The position numbers and the translations under genes were made by a program. From assembly GCA_022376465.1 (NCBI GenBank), contig JACDTU010000011.1, forward strand, positions 1-64,000: a stretch of DNA of 64,000 bases, read 5' to 3'. Positions within the stretch are counted from its first letter, which is position 1; each line of letters opens with the position of its first letter. This DNA comes from Cubamyces lactineus (Eukaryota > Basidiomycota > Agaricomycetes > Polyporales > Polyporaceae). Below are positions 1 to 12,313 of this stretch, in pieces. Below the pieces are notes generated by a model that was not told where the DNA came from, did not search any database, and worked only from the letters and a program-made list of their open reading frames with translations.

Positions 1-591
1 AGAAGCTCACGCCCGCGCCGTCCTCGAGCCCGTAAGCCTTGACAATCCGCCTGCGGATGAACTGCCCACCGCTGAGATCGCCGAGGTATCGGACATAAGC
101 GTGGGCAAGGAGCCGGGACGGGTCTGGGCTCGCGGCAAGTTCCCGGATGCGGTCGACGTATTGCGTGAGCGCGGGCGGGGACGACGACGTGAGCGCGACG
201 TGCAGGGGATGTGACTGCCACGACTCTTCTGGCACGTTGAGAAGGTAGCTGATGTCTGCTGCGATGTTCGCGGAGCGTGCGAAGAGCCCCGGGTTGTGCG
301 TAGGCGCGAGGACGGGATGTGTGGCGTGTTGCTCAAGGGCACGCTCGAAAGCACTGCGAACGACGGTGCAATGGCCATGTCAGGGTACCTACTCTGGATA
401 CGAGAGAGAGCGAAGACTTACTCATAGATATGCCAGAGCATCATGAGGAAGCGGACGTACTCCTCCTTGTCGAGTTCTCCGCGGGCCAGCCACTTCGCGC
501 CCTGGCTATGTTCAGCTCGCTCATGGGCCTCTGCGGTACCCTGTCGGAGGATATTTGCCACGGGCTGAGAGAGGTCTATGACGGACGGCAT
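1..591 (-). CDS. Heme oxygenase, 3' part outside the window
   Basis: Heme oxygenase opens the heme ring to biliverdin, CO and Fe2+. I join exon 591..422 to exon 353..1 across a 68-nt GT-AG intron (354-421), giving 174 codons that run off the left edge. The start is the ATG at 591, followed by MPSVIDLSQPVANIL. The proximal heme-binding His is expected in the AHERAEHSQ segment near residue 25. The family signature AHAYVRYLGDLSGGQ lies near residue 150 and matches the eukaryotic heme oxygenase distal helix almost exactly. The C-terminal third, where a membrane anchor would be, is not visible. The family call is firm. Whether it serves iron recovery or signalling cannot be told from this fragment. 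Confidence 0.93.
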
Positions 592-1513
592 ATTGGGGGG
601 ATGAACGACTGGCGTTGCGAGGGTGCAGGTGGGAGACAGGAAGAGCGAGAGGACTTGGAAGGAAAGGACTATAAAAGCGATAGTACCTCCGCAGGAGGCA
701 ATGTCCTAGGCACGAGGTGTACTGGGGCGGCTAGGAGAGGGATAGTCGGAGAAGCGGGAGCGGTCGAAAAGGCAGGAGGGCCTTTTCTGAGCGGGACGAG
801 CAGGAACCACGATGAAGGGAGGGACGGGATAGAAAATATAATAAACTGGGCCGGCTGTGGGCCACGCAACGCCCATCACACCATTCTCATCTTATCTGAT
901 AACCCTTTTTCGCGCAGATCAGCCTTCTTGGCCCGTTTGAGCGCCCGCACTTCAAATTGCTGCGGTGGCGTCGCGCATGCGCCATCGACTCGGTCTATGA
1001 CGCAGAGACCTGCACCCGCGATGTCCGCTAGCTCGCTTCAACCTCGCTCGCTTTCACTGAACTGGGGCTGCGTTGCAAGCTCTGGTTGGATATAATGTGT
1101 CTCATTGCGTGTGGAAACAGTGCGTACGGCATGGTCAAAAGGGAAGGGACGACCAGGTCTTCTATGGAAGGACCGGAACAACTGCGGACTTCGTCGCGAG
1201 AAGGGACGAAGGCACCTGCAAATGGAAACCAGAGAGCAGGAAAGGCAGCGAAGCATCCTAATACTACTTGTACAGAATGCGGAACCGTCGTCATCCGTAC
1301 AACATATCAAACCGTCCAATAAGGGAATGCGAACATAACGTATGTAGGTCACTGCAGCGCCGAGCGTGGGCTGCGTGGAATAAGTAAAGTAACGATGACA
1401 GTCCAGAGTACCCAACAGGGACGAAAAGAGTTTCGACAACATACAGGATTATTGCTTGACTCCGGATGCGAGAAAGTGGCTGCTGAAGTTTGACGTGCGA
1501 GCGGCGGACAACT
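592..1513. other. Intergenic, no gene recognised
   Basis: This stretch holds the 5' flank of the heme oxygenase gene and the 3' flank of the CCCH gene. Several open frames overlap here on both strands, but none shows a recognisable domain or splice-supported extension. I see no RNA gene. Confidence 0.5.
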
Positions 1514-3375
1514 TCACGGCATCTCCGCGGCGAACAGCTGCATACAGGCATGCATGAGAACAGGGCGCGACATCGATTCAAGGCGACGAATCCCCACCTT
1601 TGCAATACTCGCGTCTGGACCATGCACCGGCGTTGGCGGGGTAGACAGTGGCCTTACCACAGTTCTGGACGCCGTAATGTTGTCTGCATGGTAGCTTCCC
1701 GCAGGCAGCGGGCGCTCAAGCAGCGTTGCGCCGTCTACGACGCGGTGCGGGGAGTATGGCTGCGTCGTCGCGATCGGTTGCGCCGCGTTAGTGACGACAG
1801 TCAAGCTGTTCTTGGCGCTGTGCGCGTCTTTCGGAGTGGGAGTGGGTTGTATCGTTGGAGGTGGTGTCATGGGCAGTGGACCAGGGAGGACGGGCAGCGC
1901 GAAAGATTGTAGAGGAGACACCATGGGGTACATGAAGGGGTAAGGGACGAGTACGGGCGAGATTGGGGAGATGGGCGATAGGGGAGAGAAGGGAGAGAAC
2001 ATGGGCGGTTCGGGGTAGCCAAAGAGGTTATCTTCGTCGTCTACCGTAGTGTCTCCTGAGTATACTTCGAGAAGGATGAGTCAATTGGAAAAGACGTACT
2101 AGTATCTGGATGGGCGTATCTGCAGTCCGCGCCTTCCGTACACCGCCCTGCCACGAAGCTCTCGCATACCTCCCCTGTAGAGAGGGGGTCAGCATCATTA
2201 CCAGACCTACTATGAACTACGATCAAGTCACATACGTTTGCCACCCAGGGTGACTCCTCCGCCGACCACACGCCAAGTGACGGGATAGAAATTCTTCTTG
2301 GGCTCCTCTGTCTGGGTCGAGCCGCACGACGGCGGCTCCGAAGTGGCAGCAGTACTAGGAGACAGCTCCCCTTGGACGCTCGATTCCGCGGCACTCTCCG
2401 CCTCACAATCGGATAGTGCTTCGGAAGCGGCCACTGTGAGGCCCGTCGGGAGACTACCCTCGCTTGGACTCTCGTGGATACTGCAAGGAAGATAGCGTGA
2501 GTGGCGAATATGGCTAGCGTCGTGGGCCCTCTGTGCACTCACAAGTTGCACCTGTCGCCTTTCACACAACCGGCAGGCTCGCTGAAGAACCGACATGGTT
2601 TCGCTTTGCAACACCACAGAGTCAGCATCTGAGATGTTGCGAGGACGCGGCGAATACCACATACTCCGGAAGAACTGATTCCTCTTTTGCTGCCGAACGA
2701 CGCTCGGGGCCGAGGTCCGTCCTGGTCGAGACGCATCAGGTCGCAGTGGTGGCGTAGGCTGAGCGCGATCAGGTCTGTCTGACCTCGTCTGCCTTCCCTC
2801 TTGTTGCGCCACTCGCGGGCGTGACGGTGAGGGAGCGGGAGACGCTGCAGTAGATATCGGGGTAGTTGGAGGCGCTGGAGGAAGAAGTGCACTAAGATGA
2901 CTTGCTGTATCGACAGACAGGCGCCACCGCTCGACGTGAGCCGCCTGTGGCGGAGTACGGGAGGTACGCTTGGATCCGTCCCCCCGACGGGGCCGCGTCT
3001 CACGGCCGCTCTCGAGTGGTGGTACAGACACAGCAGCGGGCTCATTGAACATCGCGCTGTTGTAGAGCAGGTTGTTGCACGGCTGGAGGATCGTCTGCGC
3101 GACGGTAGAGAGGTTGGAGAAGGTCGAGTACTGGGAGCCGAGGGAGGGTGCGCTTGAAGTAGAGATGTGCAGATAGGAGCAGTGCTCGCCGTAGCGGCAC
3201 GTACCCAGGGGGAAGTTGCGGCACAATTTCGCTGCGGCGGGGACATCAATTAGGCCCTACTACTATCGCGAGACGAGACAAACGTGGACTGACTGCGGTA
3301 CTTTGGGTTCTGCGGACTCGGGGTTCCACAAGTGGTCGACTGGCCTGACCGGTCGCGAACGTGACCTCCGTTCAT
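1514..3375 (-). CDS. CCCH-type zinc-finger protein with three fingers
   Basis: Likely an RNA-binding protein. Six exons join to 523 aa: 3375..3294, 3231..2665, 2603..2543, 2480..2236, 2174..2100, 2055..1514. The introns are 62, 61, 62, 61 and 44 nt. Three CCCH fingers are completed only after splicing: C31-x7-C39-x5-C45-x3-H49 (after KYRTKL), C220-x8-C229-x5-C235-x3-H239 (after FRTKP), and C322-x7-C330-x5-C336-x3-H340. Between fingers the protein is Ser/Pro/Arg rich, and the last exon is Pro-rich (FSPFSPLSPISPISP). The Y/F-R-T-K lead-ins of fingers 1 and 2 resemble TTP/Nab2-like fingers, but I cannot name an ortholog. The 44-nt last intron and the exact C-terminus are the least certain parts. 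Confidence 0.85.
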
Positions 3376-4500
3376 AGCGGCTCGATATGTTGGGAGGGGA
3401 GTTCTAAGGAAGAAGATGAGTCGAGCGTGTACTACTTATCGAAGAAGCAGTTCGTGGGCGACATCTCACCTGAGGACAGAAAGCGGTCAATTTATTGTGT
3501 ATGGTCCGGGACCTGTGATCGGCGAGACGCCCGAGGTGCCACTGCAGCTGGAAAGCAACTAGACTGAAGAAGTCTCTGCGGCACTGCGTCGTTGATGGCA
3601 CCGAGGCGATGGAGTAGCGCGTCAGCAGCAGCAGTGGCAAACCAGGCTCTATCACACAGAGAGACGCACTCGCAGAGCACCATCATCAGGGCCAGGGCTT
3701 ATAAGCACATCGCACGGGCATGCATGCAGGGCACGCCCGTGGGTCTTGTGCGAGCGGGGCTGAACGAACACGGCGAACAATGTCTGGTATTGGCTTATGT
3801 CATCCTAGAGTATGTGCACTTTTGCGCTTCAGCTTTTGTCCTGCCCCCTCCTCGTCCGGTGTTCCGGGCGCGCAGGCGGACGGAGAAGAGGCGATCGAAG
3901 ATGCACAAGACAATAAGGGCATGTGCGGCGTGCGGTTCCCAGCGTTTCTGCGCTGGGCGAGCGAGGACACGTTTCACAGGACAATTGGAGCGATGGGGCG
4001 ATTTCTGATGCACGGGCGATTTGCTGGCCTAAGATGCCGCTCGATGAGGAATCCGTAGGCCGGTCTTGTCTCGCGAGTGGCAAAAGGAGGAGGTGCTGAT
4101 TGACTCGGGCGACAAGAACGTACTCCCTTATCCGGTAAGACGGTTCCTTATGACGCCCACCAATAAAGGCGCCCGGTGTACATGCTCAACGTGATTTTGA
4201 CGGTCAGTCATACTGCAGCTGCAGGGGTCGTCAATCTGTGAGCTTACAATCACCTACATTGCTGCGGTGGATAGTCAGGTAAGAAGGGAGATCGTGCAAC
4301 ATACAAGAGCTGGTTTACATTTGGGCGTTACACAAATTGAAGCCGTGTGAAGTATTGGTACAGTACCGATCGCTTGTCGAATTGAACTAGGTCCAGGAAG
4401 GATGGGCGTATTGTAGTGGCCAGGGTCCGAAGCTTCAGGTGCAAGGGGTATATGTCATGTCGGTCGTAATGGGAATCGTCTCTTGCCCTACGGCAGAGTG
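3376..4500. other. Intergenic, no gene recognised
   Basis: This is the 5' flank of the CCCH gene and 3' flank of the RING gene. Overlapping open frames around 3592-4058 lack any domain. A TTATAA motif at about 3698 is too far from either start codon to be assigned. Confidence 0.45.
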
Positions 4501-5988
4501 TCACGACGCAGATTCTGGCTCATCGGATGTTCGTCCCGAACTCTGCAAAAGAGGCGTCCTCTCGTTCGGCTCCGCAACCGTCGAAGGCGACCGAGCGTGT
4601 GTAGAAGCCGTGAGTTGCGCTGCATTTTCTTCGGAACGGTTGTCAGTAGGAGGCCGTCGGGGCTGTGTTACATCTGCTTTACAAATGGGGCACTGGGAAA
4701 GAATCCAATGAGATCGCATATAAATACACCCAACACCATGTATACATACCAGTTTCTTCTTGTGTATCAGCCATTCGTCGATCTCGTCAATGTGGAAGAG
4801 ATGGTAGCAAGGCAAGACGCGGACACGGTCATTCTTCACGAACATCTCCAGACAAATGGCGCACTCCATTTGCTGCTCCACCCACGCCGGTAATTGGACG
4901 TCGTGTGAGGTAGACGCGTTAGGGGTATCCAGCCCGCGTTCGATATCCTGACTGGAAGCCGCGGCCATGTCGGCGGGGACGAAGAGCGGCTCGTGCTTCT
5001 CCCATCCTGTGCCTGTCCAGACTCGCCAAGGAAGACTGTGTACGACGCTTTCTGGTGCCCTGTCACGCTGAGCTGCCCGGGCTGCCCGAATGCGGTGGAT
5101 GAGGAGCGTTATGAAGGTGAGCAAAGAGGGCAATAGGAGTATTATGATGAACGTTATGATGGGGCTGAAGAGAGGCTCGTCAGGACCGCTCATGAATGTC
5201 ATGAAAGAGGAGCTTACGAGTACCATTCCCATGCTGAGTACTCGGTACTAATCAGCAGGGAAAGCGTCTTGAGCCCGTTATGGGTTGTGTTCGAGACCGC
5301 GATCATGGAAGACAACTGGACATAGTCCCAATACTTGATGTAAGTAGCGGCAATGGTCACGTCAGAGGCGTCTCCTGCAAGAGGATGAGATACACGCTAG
5401 TGTAGCATAAACTATGTACCTACTTTCGCTGAACATGTTGAGTAGAGCATCAGGATTATCCCGGTCTCCACCCACGACGACCGCCTTTGCCCCTAACTTC
5501 TGCGCTTGTCTCGCCTTTTCGACAAAGGGGCATCCGCCTCTCTGAACTAGAGCAATCCAGGTGTCGGTAGGTTCTCGTTCGCTGCCGTCACTGACACAAA
5601 GGTCTGGACAACCAAAAACAGGATCGGGGTCGAAAGGATGACGCCTTTGCGTCGAGTTATGGGAGTCATAGGGACAGGGGGCCGTGAAAGACGCAAGCGG
5701 AATAACATAGCCAAGCAGAGGATCTATGAGCTCAGCCCCAAAAGATGCTGGTCGTGCGGGGAAGGTGACCGGGGGAGAACGGTCGACGATGGAGACGGTG
5801 CCATCGGAGGCCCACGCCCAGCTCCAGAGCCAGCTGCTGTCGTCGCGCGAGCTGGGGGTGAACCTACGCAGCCAGTCCGGGCGATGAGAGTCGACGCGGG
5901 GAACGAGAACGACAGAGACGGCGAGGAGGATGAGGACGTTGATCATGGAGGGAGTGAGGAAACTCGCCGATCGGCGCGGGAGGCGCAT
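4501..5988 (-). CDS. PA-TM-RING type E3 ubiquitin ligase
   Basis: A membrane-bound ubiquitin ligase of the endosome/vacuole type. Four exons (5988..5424, 5374..5218, 5164..4750, 4692..4501) give 442 aa. An N-terminal hydrophobic signal (about residues 15-34) is followed by a protease-associated lumenal domain (about 70-235, including VQRGGCPFVEKARQAQKLGAK). A single membrane helix spans about 242-266. The cytosolic RING has C342, C345, C360, H362, H365, then C380 and C383. The residue at the sixth ligand position, two after H365, is Glu368, where RING-H2 proteins normally have Cys. The tail carries an ERTPLL sequence, a possible acidic dileucine-type sorting motif. The last two RING cysteines are reached only by removing a 57-nt intron. 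The family call is firm; ligase activity is inferred. Confidence 0.92.
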
Positions 5989-7241
5989 GATATGCAGCGC
6001 TTGCCATTTTCGTCGTAGGTTCTCGAACGCCCGTCATGCTCTCTTGGCAATCGCTCTCAAGTCTACAACGACCTCGACTTTGGCCATAATGACCTCGATC
6101 GTCTAGGCAGCTTCAAAGATCTAGCTCCTTCAAACGAGGGAAGAGTCGACGCTCAGCGCGTCGACGATAACCGTGCTTGATGGACAATTACAAGGGTTCA
6201 ATGACGCGAATGTTCGTGACCTGGATGCTTATGGCATTTTTCTTCAGATTTTCTTATTTGATACTGAAGCGGAGCGAGTTCCGAGTACTAGTTTCATGCT
6301 CATTCAACCGCATACAAGGGAATAGCCCAACTAGTATATAATCATGTCTGTAGGCTTGTCGCCGGGATGAGCGTACATACAGTTATGTACCGGTGGCTTG
6401 AAGTGGATATGTGCTATAATGTCACTATGAAAATCCTACAGCATAAACTCTACGTGTGTGGAGCATTGTTTGTGCGTTGCACTAGGTAGCCAGAATATGT
6501 ATGTATGGGTTATGCGCACAACGAGTCGGACGTCGAACGTGGCCCGACTGCAAAGATCTGTTTGATATGGGTAGACTGAAATACAGTTGGGGCAGAGGTC
6601 TTACTAGAGTAGTAGCCGATCGAGGAGATTATGAAGCAACCCAGTCGCAATGAGTAGCCGAGTAGTGTCTGCCCTAGCATCTGTTATATACTAAGAGACC
6701 GGAATTGAGGTGTCGAAACGTCTATGACGCTATTCTTCAAGAGCGGCTGCGTTAGTCACTGTAGAACGTGCGCGTGAGCGCCGAGACGAGCGTTTCGTCG
6801 GACGGTGCCGGAAGCCGTGTCGGATGCTACCGGGTGCATATATCCGGCTTCATTGTGGGGGGCAAGGAACCGTGTCAAGCACGGTAATCTACTGGGCTTT
6901 CATTGATCCCTCAGAGGTACTGAGTGAGTGCACTTCGCGCGACGTGTACTACAACGCTGCAAGCGCATGTCATGCATGACTTGTCATCGAGAGGGTACGC
7001 AGCTGGAATGTATTGAAATGATCGCACGAAGTCGACGGGAGCGTGGGTCTCACAAAGCTTCTAGCCGTTGTTTATAAATACACGGCAACCATCGTATGAT
7101 CAGCATAACTTTTACATTCGTTCATACGTCGTCAGATCATAAATACAGACACCAAGGGGAAATATAATGTACAGCCAGCAACGGCGAGGGTGGGAGAACG
7201 AGATACTGCGTGCGAGAGTGGGCGCCGCTCAGTACGCAAGA
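5989..7241. other. Long AT-richer intergenic region
   Basis: About 1.25 kb with frequent stops in all frames. It separates the start of the RING gene from the end of the GH30 gene. No RNA gene, repeat or coding frame was recognised. Confidence 0.5.
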
Positions 7242-9754
7242 TCAGTTGAATCTGATCTTCTTAATCTTCTCGCCGTTCGACTTGGTGTAGACGGTGCCAT
7301 CGAAGTCAGAGTCTTCCTCCCCGACAACGTCCTCGAGCGTTACCTCGCCGGAGAACTCCACACCCGCTTCAGTGGCATTCACGAACTCAACGACCGAATC
7401 GCCAAACTCGGCTCTCTTCGAGTGACCCTGGTTGGGTGCATACCACCAGAGAGTTGTGACACCTACGGGGAAAGTGTACGTCGCCTGCGAGGGATGCAAT
7501 CAGTGTGTGTGTCTCGAAACGGTGCAAAAGATTCATTGTACTGACCTGCTTGCCACGGAACTCAATCGTAGTTTTCACCGGAGTTGGCTTCCATGAACCG
7601 TTAGAGTTGTCGTCCCTGTATCAAGTGTTCGGATCGAACGCCTCGTGTAAGATGGGAGACGGCGCGCTCACCAGTTAAGTACGACCAAACTGTAACGCAG
7701 CCAGTCGTTTGAGTTCGCGCGCCCGGTAACAAACGCGCCGACGCGCAGTGCCCAGTTGAGGCTGCCGCCGACGCTCACGCCGATACGCTTGCCCCACGGG
7801 CCCCCGGCATCACGAGGTAGGATGGCCTTGGACGCCTGTGCCATGGCGTAGACTGCGGACGGACGAAACATACGGTTCGATCAGCTGCATCGTAAGCCTG
7901 ATGGATAGAAGTCAACGTACACTCCTGGTTGACGCTCCAGCTGCCATCGCTGTTGACGGTGACGACTGGTCGGCAGGGCGGCGAGCAGCTGTTCGTGCCC
8001 GGGAGCATGGGCTGCCCGTTGCCGTCCAGCGCCAGATTCCACATGAGACCGGAATGGGCGTTGTGCTCAATCGCTCCGATGAAGCTGCGCAAGGGTCGGT
8101 CAGCTGTTCGAACTTCTCGTTGCGACGTCCCAACTCACATGTTGTCCATGTACCACTGCCGTGCGAAGTCAACATACGGTAGACAAACTCATAATGGCCC
8201 AACATACCTTGATGTCGCTCCACCAGTCGCTGCCGTAAGTACCGGAGCACTCGGTGAAGAAGATATCCTTCTTCGGGTACGCCGCGTGGAAGGCATCCTG
8301 CTGAGAAACGGAGCCTGCATAGCAGTGGAAGGCGACTCCAGCGAAGTCGTTGGAGTCGTCGTTCATCTACATAGAGCCGATCAGAACATTGATATGACGT
8401 ATCCTCGTTCGCGAACGGAGACGTACCAGCTGAATCGGGTACCCACTGGCGTCGATCCAGTTGTGGTCGTAGCCGATGATCTTCACCCCAGAGAATCCGT
8501 TCTTGTTCATGAGAGACCGAAGTGTCTTGGCGACTTGCGCTTCTTGGGCAGGGCTCATGATACATGTCGGGTACGTCGGGTTGCTGTTCTCGGGCTCATT
8601 CTATAGACATGTCAGACTGTGAACATAACGAGTACTCGCAGAAGCGAAGAGCTTACCTGGATGCCGATCGCGTACACGTTGACGCCCTTGCTCTTGAACG
8701 CTTGCAGAGATTTGAGCAAGTAGTTGGCGTCTATTGATTGACCGACAGATGAGTACTGAGAGGTGTAGATGATGGTGTCAAGACGTCTAACTCACAGGCC
8801 GTCGAGTACTTGTCCAAGAAGTTGCCGCCGTTCATGGTCCCAGAATCCTTCATCCAACCCGGCTAACGTAACGCACATCAGCAACTCACAGCGAGAAGAT
8901 GAGGACGTCAGAAAGCATACTGGAGACCAAGGCAAGATATGGATGCGGAGCACATTGTTGATGCTGCGAATGTCGTTCAGGACGGAGAACAAGTACGACG
9001 GCGCCTTATTAATGTTAAAGTGCTGGAGAGAAGTGTCGCCGCTGACGTCATCGAAGCTGTAGACTAATCATCCATCGTATGAGCACGGAGAATGCATCCA
9101 TGGCTGCGGAGGTACGCTGCGTGCTTACCGGTGGCGGAGAAGTCGGAAGCGCCCAGCGGAATACGGAGGTACGAGAAGCCTGCAGAGTTCGCACCGTCGG
9201 TGGCTTTTGGAATTTGGCTGTCAGTGCACGGATATGCTGCGCAGGATGGTAGAGACTCACGGTCAAAGAGATACTTGAGCAGTTTCCAGTAGCTGTCCGA
9301 GTTCTTCGCCTAGGTGGGCGGGTTAGCTGAGACACAGGAAGGAAGCTTGCGGAGGCATACCTTGAGGTTACTGAGGATGAGGGCGGAGGAGTCGGCTATG
9401 GAGCCACAAGGTAAGTGAGGTGCGGAGAGAAAAAGATGAAACGAAGACGTACTCAGCGATGCGCCATATCCCCAGACAGACTGGTACGTCTGAGCATCGT
9501 TGATGACGATGTCAGCAGAGCCTTTAGCCCCAGGAGAGTTGAAGTTGATCGGATTGGGCGAGAGGTTGTTGTATGTGAAGAGCTGAGACCGATCCCAAGT
9601 CGTCGTCCACTGCAAGAACGTACGAAATATCGTTAGCGTGAGGTCAATCAGGAAAACTCTTCGCAACCGGATTACGCACGATGTCGTAAATTTGCTGGGA
9701 GAAGATCGGGACCGCGCAGGTCAAGACCGACGCAAATACCGTCGAGAAGCGCAT
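7242..9754 (-). CDS. Secreted GH30 glycoside hydrolase (endo-beta-1,6-glucanase-like)
   Basis: Expected to cut beta-1,6-glucan of fungal cell walls. Fifteen exons join to 560 aa: 9754..9680, 9609..9453, 9395..9361, 9309..9261, 9203..9129, 9063..8921, 8862..8796, 8730..8657, 8600..8427, 8366..8208, 8155..8139, 8084..7921, 7852..7672, 7615..7546, 7484..7242. Exon 11 is only 17 nt. An N-terminal signal peptide (MRFSTVFASVLTCAVPIFS) is clear. The clan A (beta/alpha)8 fold shows GYGASLTDSSA, HILPWSPPGWMK, the acid/base Glu227 in QNEPEN, and the nucleophile Glu322 in FFTECSG. After the beta-sandwich (LWWYAPN) there are about 55 further residues rich in Glu, Asp and Val, which I do not recognise. 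Substrate could instead be a glycosylceramide, but the sequence reads as fungal 1,6-glucanase. Confidence 0.93.
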
Positions 9755-10614
9755 CTTGCGTCGTAGAGCAGCGCAGAGAACTGGTAGAGTCCAAGAGTCT
9801 TGATACGGGGACCACGCAGCTCCCTTCGCGGGAAATGCACGGTCTTATATGCACCATGTCGGTCCAAGCGGATACGGAATGACAGAATACGGCCAGGACG
9901 AGGAGCAGCGGCTCAGCGGTGCTTTGTCGTGTCCGTCCCGCCACTGGCGCAAGAAACGGTGATGCCGCTACAATCTTCAGTGGCTTTCCGCGGATGCGCA
10001 TCCCTCCATACGCGTCTCTGCGATCCCGGTGTTACCAAAAAGCGACAGACGGTGCTTGATAGAGGAGCGAATGTGGCCTGGCTGTCTTTCTAGAATCCTG
10101 GTGGTCTAGATCATTATACGCCTTGCTGCATGCCGAGGGAATGTAGAACGATGGGAGCAAGGAACTTGCAGCAATGCATTGCTCAGTTCTCCGTCTTCAA
10201 TGCAGCGTTCGTGCTTGATGGACATCACGTGACCGTGTATGAAAGAGCGTCGCGTCGCTCATGAAGTTCGCCTCCACTCCACTGCGGGTACCTGGACTTC
10301 AGCGGAAGCAACAGCAAGGCCCTGAGCTTACGGCCCCGTTGCTCGGGTTGGACATCTTTGGCTATGAGAGCAAGGTACGCAAGTTTGGAGCATCGTGGCC
10401 CAGTGGTATCGCCACATGTATGCATCCTCGTATGTGGTTGCGATAGCATCCGAGGGACATTGGCAAGCCAGAGACAGGTAACCAGCTAAATATAAGCGCA
10501 TGGTACGGTCAAGTATTGATTCGGTGCAAAGGTTCTATACATCTGGCTTGAGACGTCCGTTTGACTGAACTTACAATATACAACAGCGAGCAGTCTTGCT
10601 GTGACGGTATCACG
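9755..10614. other. Intergenic; GH30 promoter side
   Basis: Holds the 5' flank of the GH30 gene and the 3' flank of arrestin-like gene A. No coding frame with a domain was found. Confidence 0.45.
9844..9851 (-). promoter_or_regulatory. Possible TATA box of the GH30 gene
   Basis: On the minus strand the sequence reads CATATAAG about 90 nt upstream of the GH30 start codon. The position suits a fungal TATA element. This is assigned by motif and distance only. Confidence 0.35.
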
Positions 10615-12313
10615 TTATTGCGGCCCTGGAGGCGTGGGCGGGTTGGAAAAATCCGAGTCGGAGATAGCTAGTCCTTGTCCATCCGTAGACCAGGGATCTG
10701 TGACAAGCCGGATGGGGATGACCAAGCGCATCTCGCTGAAAGGCGCTCTTGGTGGGTCGGGTGGAAGCATGCTGAGCTCAATGAAGTCCTGCGAAGCCTC
10801 CAGGTCCAGGCCAAGCATAAACATAGCAGTGCGACCCACGTACCTTGACGGTGAGCCCGCCCGCTTTAAACCCGCCGATCTTGACCTGTGGGTCAATGTG
10901 GATCTCGCCTACAAAGGCAAGCCAATCCGGACCGTCTCCCTAGAAAGGCAGCTATGAGAATGTCCCTACATGTGGGACGAGGCAAGGGGACACCTACGGA
11001 ATGCCTGAACTCAGCTTCTCCGATGGTATCAACCCGCCACATATCGGTCTTTGTCCCCAGGATCATCGCATTTCTGAATGGTGAGTCTTAGCCGGTGTTA
11101 ATTCCGTGCGTTTGTGCAGGCTCACAGACCTGACATCTACGATGGATTGTCTGATAACCTTGAGACGGGTAAACTGCCTGCTCGGTGAGAGTATCGTTGC
11201 CATGGGTCCATATGGCAGATAGGCAGCAAGGGAGAAGGCAGAAGAGGAGAACATGATATGGAACGGTATGGGCTGTGTGATGCTGAACACTCGAGATGCT
11301 GGCAAATATAGCTGCAAAATCTCAGCGCGCACTACACATAGTAAGAACATGCATCACTGTAGGTACCTGACAGTGAATGTCCCTTCCGCCTGATGACCGT
11401 GCTTTCATCGTCGCCTCCCAGCTACGCCAATCGGGTGTTTCGACAAATTTGAACGTATCAAGAGATTGACGCATGGCCGGAGGCAATGGTACCGCCGGGC
11501 GAGTGCGTGGATGATACAGGAAGGGTGTCGAGACAGTACTGCGATGAACATGAGGTTTCAATATTCACCCTGAAAGACAACGCGGGTCCGACTGACCCGT
11601 TTCCTAGTCGGAGTAGAGATGTAGTCTTCCCTTTCGCTACAGTGGCGCTTACACCGTAGTCGACATTTGCGTTGAAGCCCGGAACACCTGACAAATGCAC
11701 ATCATGGGTAGGTGGGAGGGGCTGTTGGATGTAATATATGAGTGAAGCCTGCTCTGACATGCTGCACAAGAGACTCACATAGGTCTCTCTGCCATCAGAG
11801 AACGTGGTAGGCAATGTCAAGCTAAACTTGAGCGATGAGGGACATGGTCCTGAGTCTGCCTCCTTGTTCCACAAAGTGACCTTAGACAAGCAGAGTTTGT
11901 ATGTCGTCGTTCCACCCTCCGCAACCTCTCGTAGGCGCAGGCTGCCTTCAATCTGTGAGAGCGAGGGAGAATATTAGCCGGAACCGGTGATGGCTCTGCA
12001 CAGCTGATCAACGTTAACGGCTACCGACTTTGACTTCGACGGCGGTAACTCCGTCGGTCTTCGCCAAATCGACAGCACCCTCGACAGCGTCGCCATAGCC
12101 ATACACCGGCAGACTAGCGTTATCCTCCTGAGAGAAGAGACGGAGGCTCATATTCCCGCCTTTGGATTGCTTCACGAAATCGCCGACAGGCCTACGAGGC
12201 GCACGGTTCCAGGCCAGACGTTGCTCATACTCGTGCGGTTCAGCCGAATACGACGGGATGCGCGTGAACGCCGGTGGGGCGTAGGCATAGCTCGGAAGAC
12301 TGGTGGTCGACAT
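10615..12313 (-). CDS. Arrestin-like protein A
   Basis: Probably an alpha-arrestin-type trafficking adaptor. Eight exons (12313..12029, 11952..11779, 11721..11597, 11538..11367, 11311..11130, 11073..10998, 10939..10844, 10788..10615) give 427 aa. Conserved blocks include VYGYGDAVEG, TAVEVK followed by IEGSL, LPPTHDVHLSG, and YLPASRV followed by PIPFH. The same blocks recur in the neighbouring gene at 13163-15037, so the two are tandem paralogs. Intron sites after VEVK and before the PF-Y-RTRP block occupy the same places in both genes. One intron (11129..11074) is absent from paralog B. The arrestin fold is inferred from these blocks and from memory of Agaricomycete arrestin-like proteins; the cargo is unknown. 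Confidence 0.8.

Noticed and set aside
319..1095. 258-codon plus-strand frame over the heme oxygenase start
   Set aside because: It is antisense to the conserved first exons of heme oxygenase and encodes no recognisable domain.
2539..3249. 236-codon minus-strand frame in the CCCH gene region
   Set aside because: Only its last 20 codons (the second finger) are used after splicing. The rest is the wrong frame of exon 2.
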